Source of the DNA: Papaver somniferum
Lineage: Eukaryota > Streptophyta > Magnoliopsida > Ranunculales > Papaveraceae
Assembly: GCF_003573695.1 (NCBI RefSeq)
Contig: NC_039368.1
Location: 10,191,860-10,255,859 of the forward strand
Reading direction: 5' to 3'
DNA: 64,000 nt
Below the pieces are notes generated by a model. The model was not told the DNA's origin. It worked only from the letters and a program-made list of their open reading frames with translations, and searched no databases. This document shows, piece after piece, positions 56,475 through 64,000 of this stretch. How positions within the stretch are numbered: the stretch's first letter is position 1; every line of letters begins with the position of its first letter. The position numbers and the translations under genes were made by a program.

Positions 56475-58904
56475 TGTTAGAGCATTGATCGGTCGAACTC
56501 GCATGCGTTGCTATCTCAAGCATGTTTGTTAATGTTAGTGATCAAAACTATAAGTCTTGATTTCTAGTCTACTATAGCTAAAGTCTCGGACTAGGATAGG
56601 AAGTGTAGTTGAGCTCAAGAACTCCATGGCGATCATCATACAAGACGAAGAACTACTCAAGGAACCGATGTAACTTCATCGACTAAAAGGTATGTGGAGA
56701 CTTGAACTTATCTATCACTCAAAAGTATATTTATCTCCTATCTTGAGACAAAAGTCGTTTGGCTATATAGACTTAGATTATACACATTTGATATTTCGAG
56801 TCGAGTTTATCTCTCCTATCTATTTCTCGAAATATGTGTTGGTAATCTTTGGCTTTAACCAAGTTCATCTTTACCTAGTGACGAAAGTCATGTTATGTTT
56901 CAATCACTTTGAAAATTGCTCTGACGAAAAATGGTCTGTGAATAACAACTATATAACGTTCGCTGAGAATGTTTCAATGATTGAAATGAGAGTTTAGATT
57001 ATATAACCATTGGTGGATATAAGAATTGTTGTGGAAACACATATATGTATAAGTCTTATTCCTTGAACCAAAGTTTGCGAACTTTGTTGATCAAGAGAAC
57101 CGGAAGTTTGCACAGTTTGCGAACTCAGTCCACGAAATGGCGGAAGTTCTCGACCCGAGAATATCTGCTGGAGTTTGAGAACTCACTCAGCAAACCCACT
57201 CCGGGAGCCCAGTCCGCGAATTGACTATAGTTCTCGACCCGAGAATATCTGCTGGAGTTTGAAAACTCTTTCCGGGAACTTAAGTCCGCGAACTTGAGTA
57301 GGTTATATCTAAAAACGGTTGTTCTTGAACTCATATTTATATTGATTAAGTAATGCTTTTGGAAACCGTGGCTATAAAGTTCATGAACCGATTCGAGTGA
57401 ATCAAATCGTTTTTGCTACGATTGTGTCATGTGTAGTTACATAAGATCTAAGCAATTGAAAAACTCTATAACTAGTTTGTTTGAGTCATTTGAACTAGTT
57501 ATGGTGAAGAAGAATATGGTTGATATGAAAGTGATCATATGGCTAACCATTTGGTTAACTATTGTTGAACTAACTAATGTACAAGTTTGGGTACGGTTAC
57601 ACGAGCCTAGAAACGTGCATTTTATTTGTGTATTACAAGCTATGTTTTCGATCTAACAGTTGATAAATATTAGCTTGAATCTAATCAGGTTTTCATATAA
57701 CGGTGAATATTGAATGCTTTGTTACTAAGCTAACATTGATTGCAAACTCTGATTTGAAAGACTATATAAGGGAGAACTCTACCAACTGGGAAACCTAATC
57801 CCCACACCTTACGTGTGATACTAGTTGTAAGATAGAGTCGATTCTCCTTTAACCTCTGGTTTTCTTTTCTCAAACCGGGTTAACGACTTAAAGACTTCAT
57901 TGGGATTGTGAAGCCAGGCCGATACTACTTTCTTGTAGTTGTGTAATCTGATTTTGTTGTTTCTATCGTACGAGTACAATTGTAATAATTGGCTTGAGAT
58001 TTCTATCTCCGATAGACAAGATAAAAAGTAATCACAAACATCTTCGTCTCATCGTTTTTGATTCCGCAACATCTTGTTTCGCTACCATACGATTAAGATT
58101 GTTGTGAGGTGATTGATAATACTAGGCTGTTCTTCAGGAATATAAGTACGGATTATCAATTGGTTCATGTTCACCTTGATTTATCAAAAGGCGGAACAAA
58201 ACTCATAGGTATATTCGTGGGAGACAGATTTATCTATCACCGTAAACTTTTCTGTGTGATACAGATTTGTTTATTGAAGTCTTCGACTTTGGGTCGTAGA
58301 AACTCTTAGTTGTGGGTGAGATCAGCTAAGGGAATCAAGTATGTAACATCCTGCTGGGATCAGAGACGTAGGAGCATAACTGTACCTTGGATCAGTGTGA
58401 GATTGGTTGGGGTTCAACTACAGTCCAGACCGAAGTTAGTTTGTAGTAGGCTAGTGTCTGTAGCGGCTTAATACAGTGTGTGTTCAATCTGGACTAGGTC
58501 CCGGGCTTTTTCTGCATTTGCGGTTTCCTCGCTAACAAAATTCTGGTGTCTGTGTTATTTCTATTCCGCATTACATTTTTCTATATAATTGAAATATCAC
58601 AGGTTGTGCGGTAGAATCAATGAATTGGAAATCCGACCTTTGGTTGTTGATTAAGATTGATTGATACTTGAACATTGGTCTTTGATACCGTTCAAGTGTT
58701 TTCTCTTGTATTCAATTAGACTCGCAGATTTCTTTTTGCTTGAGTAAGAATTGAATCGCAAAAGAGAGATATAACTCTTTGATATACTTTTATCTATAGA
58801 TTGAATCTGACTGTCTAGTTGATTCTCTAGAAAGTATATTGGAATTAGTCTATACAGATTGCTAAGCGAAGTATTGGGTGTAGTTGTTGTACCCCGCTTT
58901 TTCA
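56475..58904 (+). repeat. 3' LTR of element F
   Basis: 2430 bp, complete, with TATA box TATATAAG at 57763-57770 and TTTTTCA end. It preserves the empty target site of element C. Confidence 0.9.
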
Positions 58905-58909
58905 CTTTG

Positions 58910-59080
58910 GACAGAACATTACTCCACACTTGTTTTTCTAAGCGTATATTATCCTTCTCTTTAGTTAGTTAATATGAGACCCTAAACAGAGACCAAGTGG
59001 ACTTGTCATGTTACACCTTTATAACACTTTCTTACTAATAGGACTTGTTACATACAAAACACAACCTTATGCGTGGGGTT
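58910..59080. repeat. Tandem repeat, part between elements F and G
   Basis: The sequence GACAGAACATTACTCC ... CTTGTTACATACAAAACACAACCTTATG continues the repeat unit interrupted by F and runs up to the insertion point of G. Confidence 0.75.
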
Positions 59081-59085
59081 TGTTT

Positions 59086-59308
59086 TGACAATCTAAATTC
59101 TAAATGGCTGAATTCCTTCTCTATTCATTTCATTCTGTATAAATAAGATCATTGTACAGCCTATAACAGGCAACAAAATATAGAACTAATGCTATATACT
59201 ATTTGGCTAACTATTCTACGTAATATATACAATTACATGCAAAGAAGAATAATCCTAATTTGAGCCATAATATATCTGCAAAGAATCCTGAATTAACTAC
59301 CAGTGATA
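59086..59308 (-). repeat. 3' LTR of element G
   Basis: 223 bp. The polypurine tract GAGGGGGGA (minus strand) lies at 59309-59317, directly before the LTR, and overlaps the stop codon of the RNase H frame. Confidence 0.93.
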
Positions 59309-59315
59309 TCCCCCC

Positions 59316-60071
59316 TCAAATTGATGCTGGATGATTGTGAAGCATCAATTTGTCAACCAAGAACTGATGACGTTTTCTTGAAAGAGCCTTCGTGAAAACA
59401 TCAGCTGTTTGAAGAGAAGTATTGATATGAGGAAGTGAAATAACACGACTATCATATGCATCACGAATAGAATGACAATCCACTTCAATGTGTTTTGTAC
59501 GTTCATGAAATACTGTATTTGCGACAATTTGGATGGCACTGGTATTATCTGCATGAAGTTGAGTAGGCTCGGCTTGAGAGAAGCCAAGTTCACCCAAGAG
59601 ACCACGAAGCCAAATAATTTCTGAGCATGCAGAGGACATAGCACGATACTCAGACTCAGTTGAAGATTCAGATATTCGTTGCTGCTTTTTGCTCTTCCAT
59701 GATACAAGAGAGTCACCAAGAAACATACACCAGCCGGTAATAGAACGTCGAGTATCTGAACAACCAGCCCAGTCTGCATCACTATATGCATCTAAACGAA
59801 TGGAAGTAACCACAGGAAAGAAGAGACCTTTATCAGAAGTGTCTTGCAAATAGCGAATAATGCGACGAACAGCAGCTAGATGGATGTGTGTAGGTGCTTG
59901 CATAAATTGACTAACTTGTTGAACATCAAATGAAATATCTGGCCTTGTAATCGTCAAATAATTGAGGCTTCCCACCAATAGACGATACAAAGAAGGATCA
60001 GAAAGAAAATCACCATCATCCCGACGATATTTGACATTTACCTCTAAAGGAGTGTCAGCTGAGCGACCATC
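59316..60071 (-). pseudogene. Element G RT end and RNase H
   Basis: It continues in the same frame after a TAA at 60072-60074. It contains YRLLVGSLNYLTITRPDISF, DAYSDADWAGCSDTRRS (first RNase H Asp), SSTESEYRAMS (Glu), LHADNTSAIQI (Asp) and HIEVDCH, so all RNase H landmarks are present. It ends LMLHNHPASI at 59316. The enzyme removes the RNA strand during reverse transcription. The single stop is the only defect here. Confidence 0.9.
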
Positions 60072-60074
60072 TTA

Positions 60075-62075
60075 TAGTCCAGCCAAAGAAATAAGATCTC
60101 GAGTATATTTATGTTGGTGTAAAAAAAGACCAGTGTCTGTCGACTGAACTTCAAGACCCAAAAAATATTGCAAAGGACCTAAATCCTTCATATGAAAGGA
60201 CTGACAAAGATGCTCTTTAAGTTTGGAAATCAAAGTAGAGTCTGTACCCGTAATAACGATATCATCAACATAAATCAAGAGTAAAACAATGCCATTTAAA
60301 GTTTTGCAAAGGAACAGAGAAGAATCATACTGACTCTGGACAAAGGAGAAGTTGATAAGTGTAGTGCGAAACTTGTCAAACCAGGCTCGTGGTGCTTGTT
60401 TCAAGCCATAAAGTGATCGTTTGAGCTTACAAACATCTGTCGACGGAGTGGAGAAGAATCCAGGTGGTGGAGTCATATAGATTTCTTCCTTAAGATCCCC
60501 ATGTAAGAAAGCATTCTTAACGTCCATTTGACTCAATGGCCAACCTTGAGAGGCTGCAATAGCAAGAATAAGTCTTACAGTAGTCATTTTTGCGACAGGT
60601 GCAAATGTTTCTTCGTAGTAAACTCCATGTTGTTGCCGATTACCAAGTGCCACCAACCTTGATTTATATCTGTCAAGAGACCCATCAGAGCGTAGCTTAA
60701 TAGAATATACCCATTTACATCCAATGGGTTTTACACCCGCAGGACATGGGACAATATCCCAAGTATGATTCTCCTGAAGAGCTAGAAGCTCTTCTTGCCT
60801 GGCTTTCATCCAACATGCAAGTTTAGCTGCTTTAGAATCACATGTGGGAATTTCAGTGTTAGCTAAAGTGGCAGAGAAACCATACCGAGTGGGGGGCTGA
60901 GTGGTACGATGTGACCTGCGGAGATCCACTGGAGCAATCACCGGATCAGGGTCGGGAAGGATTTGTGAAGAAAGGGGTCGTCTTCGCTGATAAACATGGT
61001 TGCGTTTAAAACGCTCAATGAGTGGTGATAGATCATTGATATGCTCAAAAGTAGGAATACAAACATTATCAAGATGAGAGACATGCTGCTGAAAGAAATA
61101 CTCATTTTCAAAGAAAATCACATTTCTAGAAATACGCATGCGATTAGCAACACTATCATAGCACAAATATCCTTTCTGAGTAGTACTATACCCCATAAAA
61201 ACACATTTTACTGATTGAGCCATAAGTTTGTGACGCTCATGAGAAGGCAGATGAACGAAACAAACACACCCAAAAGTGTGCAACCTGTCGTACTGAGGAT
61301 ATGTGCTGAAGAGGCGATAATAAGGAGAGTCAAACCTCAATTTTTGAGAGGGTAAGCGATTGATTAAATATACAGCCGTAGATAAATCTTCCACCCAAAA
61401 CTTTGCTGGAACAGAGGACTCCAAAAGCAATGTTCGAACCATATCCAACAAGTGACGGTTCTTACGTTCAGCCACCCCGTTTTGTTGAGGTGTATTAGGA
61501 CAAGATCTATGAGATATAATACATTTCTGTTGCAAGAATCCCTGAAATTCATGTGACATGTATTCACCTCCATTATCAGATCGCAAAATCTTAATACATG
61601 TAGAGAACTGTGTTTCAATATAGGCTAGAAAAGCTTGAAACACAGTGAATACTTCAGCCTTGGTGCGCAGGAAATAAATCCATGTAAAACGGCTGTAGTC
61701 ATCAATAAACGTAACAAAATATTTATATTGAGCATGTGAGATAACAGGAGTAATACCCCAAATATCAGAATGTATAATCTCAAAACATGTAGTAGCATGA
61801 CTACCAGATGTAGGAAAAGGTAAAACTTTACTCTTCCCCAACTTACAGGTAGAACAATCAAAATTGAAACTTTTATCTTTGTTACCAAGAAAACCACGAT
61901 TCATTAATGTTGATAAAATCTCATTATTCGGATGACCCAAGCGTTTATGCCAAATGGAAGCCTTATTCTCAACTAAAATAGAAGCTAAAGACAAAGTTCT
62001 AGGAATCGAAAATTGCAGCGGAAAAATTCTGCCCACTTTAGGCCCCTTCGCGATCACCTTCCCCGACACCTGATC
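60075..62075 (-). pseudogene. Element G integrase and reverse transcriptase
   Basis: About 667 codons are open between the TAG at 62076-62078 and the TAA at 60072-60074. The N-terminal part has the GAG-pre-integrase zinc domain (WHKRLGHPNNEIL ... CSTCKLGKSK). The integrase core has HSDIWG, FIDDYSRFTW, LRSDNGGEY and QQNGVAERKNR, giving an intact DDE triad. RT follows: HTWDIVPCPAGVKPIGCKW, QMDVKNAFLHGDL (first Asp), LKRSLYGLKQAPRAWFDKF and LLLIYVDDIVITG (YVDD). All catalytic residues that I can see are kept, consistent with a recent insertion. Confidence 0.92.
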
Positions 62076-63302
62076 CTATACAACACAACCATTACGAGAA
62101 AAGTGCACATCACAGTTATTATCCACCATTTGACCAACTGAAATAAGGCTAGTAGATAATCCAGGGGAAATAAATACATGACGAAAAGAGGGTGTAATAT
62201 CTCCAACAGCTGTAATTGGAAGTTTACTACCATTAGCAATTTCAATATTTTGTGTACCAGTATACTCCCGTACATTGTGTAATAAATCAGATGAGCCAGT
62301 CATATGATTGGACGCTCCAGAATCAACAACCCAAGGAAAGGTAATTGACTTACTATTACCTTGAAGTCCAAGCGCAGAGAAAGCTGAAAGAATCATTTGT
62401 TGTATCATTTCTGGAGTAATTGTTGACTGACTAACAATAGAGGATGAAGCAACAGCTTGAAATGCTTGGGCTTTTCTATTTTCTGGACGTGTAGGACACT
62501 CTTTGATAATGTGGCCTTGTTGTTTGCAATAGTTGCAGAATTTCTTATTGCAATTGCGTGCAATATGCTCAAACTCTTTGCAACTATAGCATTGTGATTG
62601 CCCTTTCCCATGATTCCTCCCTTGAGCAGCATAGGCCAGATTGACCAAATCAGCCGTTTCTTTCTGCCCACTTATAGCAGCTTGTGTAGCCATCCTTTGT
62701 TCCTCACGCAATAATTCACCAACACATATATCTAATGAGGGAACCGGATTTCTGTTCAACAATCCAGCTCGCGCAGTCTCAAACTCTGGTCTCAATTTCA
62801 TCAAGAATTGATCCTGCTTGGTTTCCTCATGCACTGCCTGAAGACCTTCCAACGTCTCTTGAGAGACCTTAGAATAAATAATACCAGAATACTCGCTCCA
62901 GAGGTTAATAAAATCAGAATAATATTGCTCAATGGAAAGATTGCCTTGACTGAATTGACTGATTTCAAGTTCAAGTTGAAAGCGCCGCGCAGTATTTTCT
63001 TGGTGATAAATACGTCTCAGGTAATCCCACATTTGTTTTGCTGTATGAAAAGAACGCAGATTATTGACCATACGTGGCTCAATAGTTGCTAAAATCCAAG
63101 AAATGATGCGAGCATCTTTGGTTTCCCATTGCGCAAGTTCCACAACGTCTGTAGGCTTTGAATAACTGCCGTCGATATGATTCCAAAGTGTCTTCCCTTT
63201 CAAGAACATTCTGAACTGAAACTCCCAGGCAACATAGTTCTTACCTGTAAGCCTGATTGCAAATGTCTCCGAGGATTTGCCAGAAAAATGTTCGATAGAC
63301 AT
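62076..63302 (-). CDS. Element G gag and protease
   Basis: I choose the ATG at 63302 (MSIEHFSGKSS), about 110 bp after the primer-binding site; an upstream in-frame ATG at 63323 is possible. The gag part has LTGKNYVAWEFQFRMFLKG and the UBN2-type region with YHQENTARRFQLELEISQF. Two zinc knuckles follow, CYSCKEFEHIARNC and CNYCKQQGHIIKEC, the second canonical. The protease begins PWVVDSGASNHMTG, with the DSGA active site of copia proteases. The frame ends at a TAG at 62076-62078, just before the integrase zinc domain; the same frame continues beyond it, so the stop looks like a mutation. Confidence 0.9.
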   Translation of the reverse strand: MSIEHFSGKSSETFAIRLTGKNYVAWEFQFRMFLKGKTLWNHIDGSYSKPTDVVELAQWETKDARIISWILATIEPRMVNNLRSFHTAKQMWDYLRRIYHQENTARRFQLELEISQFSQGNLSIEQYYSDFINLWSEYSGIIYSKVSQETLEGLQAVHEETKQDQFLMKLRPEFETARAGLLNRNPVPSLDICVGELLREEQRMATQAAISGQKETADLVNLAYAAQGRNHGKGQSQCYSCKEFEHIARNCNKKFCNYCKQQGHIIKECPTRPENRKAQAFQAVASSSIVSQSTITPEMIQQMILSAFSALGLQGNSKSITFPWVVDSGASNHMTGSSDLLHNVREYTGTQNIEIANGSKLPITAVGDITPSFRHVFISPGLSTSLISVGQMVDNNCDVHFSRNGCVV

Positions 63303-63398
63303 CTCTAAAAAAAATAAAACCAAAATTGTTGAAAATCAACCCAAAACCAAGACGAGACGAAAAGACAGCCCAAAGAAAAAAAATCAGATTTGATTGCT

Positions 63399-63411
63399 GG
63401 CTCTGATGCCA
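63399..63411 (-). promoter_or_regulatory. Primer-binding site of element G
   Basis: On the minus strand TGGCATCAGAGCC directly follows the LTR end TGTCA. It differs by one base from the usual TGGTATCAGAGCC of copia elements that use initiator tRNA-Met. Confidence 0.8.
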
Positions 63412-63634
63412 TGACAATCTAAATGCTAAATGGCTGAATGCCTTCTCTATTCATTTCATTCTGTATAAATAAGATCATTGTACAGCCTATAACAGGCAAC
63501 AAAATATAGAACTAATGCTATATACTATTTGGCTAACTATTCTAAGTAATATATACAATTACATGCAAAAAAGAATAATCCTAATTTGAGCCACAATATA
63601 TCTGCAAAGAATCCTGAATTAACTACCAGTGATA
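63412..63634 (-). repeat. 5' LTR of element G
   Basis: 223 bp, five differences from the other copy. A GTATAAATAAG-like box near 63464 on the plus strand has no known role; no clear minus-strand TATA box was chosen. Confidence 0.93.
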
Positions 63635-63639
63635 TGTTT

Positions 63640-64000
63640 ATGTGTTATAACTGCACTCAGAACCTTATAAATCTGGCCTGTAACCCTTTGAACACAACAT
63701 TACTGAAGATTTTTTTTTCTAGTCATACATTATTGTTCTCTATACTTGATCAATATAGGACCCCAAATGATTCTAAAAAACGAGGTTACACATCCATAAC
63801 ACTTTCTTACTAAAACAGACATAACATAACCTTATGAACCTGGGGTTCATTGTCTTTTATAACTGAATTCAAAATCTTATAAACCCGGTTTGTAACCCTT
63901 TGAACAGAACATTATAACGCATTTGTTTTTCTAATCACTTTAGTTGGTCAATATAAGACCCAGAAGCAAAGACCATGTGGACTTGTTATATCCATACATT
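63640..64000. repeat. Tandem repeat, right part (after element G)
   Basis: The unit resumes directly after the G target duplication. TAACCCTTTG lies at 63681 and 63892 (211 bp apart), with CGAGGTTACAC and CATAACACTTTCTTACTA between. The window ends inside a further unit. Confidence 0.78.

Larger units (their letters stand above)
46991..58904 (+). mobile_element. Element F: SIRE-like copia retrotransposon lacking pol, with nested element C
   Basis: The LTRs (46991-52273 including C, and 56475-58904) start TGTTAGAGCATTG and are flanked by CTTTG at 46986-46990 and 58905-58909. TTGGTATCAGAGCAGG after the 5' LTR is the initiator-tRNA-Met primer-binding site common to copia elements. The interior has a gag-like frame, no protease, integrase, RT or RNase H, then imperfect repeats and three GGGGGAG words, a hallmark of the SIRE/Maximus 3' region. 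Without C the element is about 9.0 kb. It would depend on a complete relative. Confidence 0.88.
59086..63634 (-). mobile_element. Element G: near-complete Ty1/copia retrotransposon
   Basis: The element is 4549 bp with 223-bp LTRs (59086-59308 and 63412-63634) that differ at only five positions. It is flanked by TGTTT at 59081-59085 and 63635-63639. On the minus strand a single frame covers gag, protease, integrase, RT and RNase H, the Ty1/copia order, with two in-frame stops. The LTRs begin TATCACTGG and end GATTGTCA, i.e. TA...CA. The position of the polypurine tract and primer-binding site confirms these ends. It is the youngest full element in the window. Confidence 0.95.

Noticed and set aside
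61364..61897. Minus-strand frames of 84-90 codons inside the element G pol
   Set aside because: They are alternate frames of the integrase coding region.

Overview
This window looks like nuclear DNA from a flowering plant with a large, repeat-rich genome. Every recognisable protein is a plant LTR-retrotransposon, L1-type LINE or plant-mobile-domain protein, the LTR promoters carry TATAAATA boxes, and several antisense genes have plant-style GT-AG introns. A basal eudicot such as a poppy relative is only a hunch. No intact host gene, tRNA, rRNA, CRISPR array or prokaryotic signal was found. The DNA is a stack of nested insertions, most of which can be dated relative to each other from target-site duplications (TSDs).

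Left part (1-22 kb). After a palindromic 46-bp tandem repeat and unannotated AT-rich DNA comes a 15.3-kb Ty3/gypsy element of Tat/Ogre-like organisation (3372-18708, TSD CTTCC). It has an 80-bp tandem array in its leader, decayed gag, protease, partial RT and integrase, and a long spliced gene on the opposite strand next to the 3' LTR. A 1.9-kb solo-LTR-like element (A) sits in the last exon of that antisense gene.

Middle (22-46 kb). A 5'-truncated LINE on the minus strand (about 22.3-27.1 kb) is split by a 1.5-kb solo-LTR-like element (D) and contains a 133-base assembly gap. A decayed, probably minus-strand exon-bearing stretch follows, then a scrap of another LINE that was hit by a second LTR element (E, 30831-39422). 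E has 2.5-kb minisatellite-rich LTRs, no gag or pol, and one cargo: an antisense, spliced, decayed plant-mobile-domain gene. Its 3' LTR is truncated. Next come a CACTA-like DNA transposon remnant carrying element B, another LINE remnant, and unassigned DNA.

Right part (46-64 kb). A tandem repeat of about 210-260 bp, fused to a copia pol fragment, was invaded twice: by F (46991-58904, TSD CTTTG), a SIRE-like copia element without pol whose 5' LTR carries element C, and by G (59086-63634, TSD TGTTT), a young, nearly complete copia element whose LTRs have non-canonical TA...CA ends.

The most interesting theme is that two unrelated LTR elements (the gypsy element and E) each carry an antisense, multi-exon protein gene placed head-on to the 3' LTR, with a 5'-UTR intron in the same relative place. 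Antisense extra ORFs in plant gypsy elements and the plant mobile domain are known, so the novelty lies in the exact architecture, the non-autonomous E arrangement and the intron evidence.
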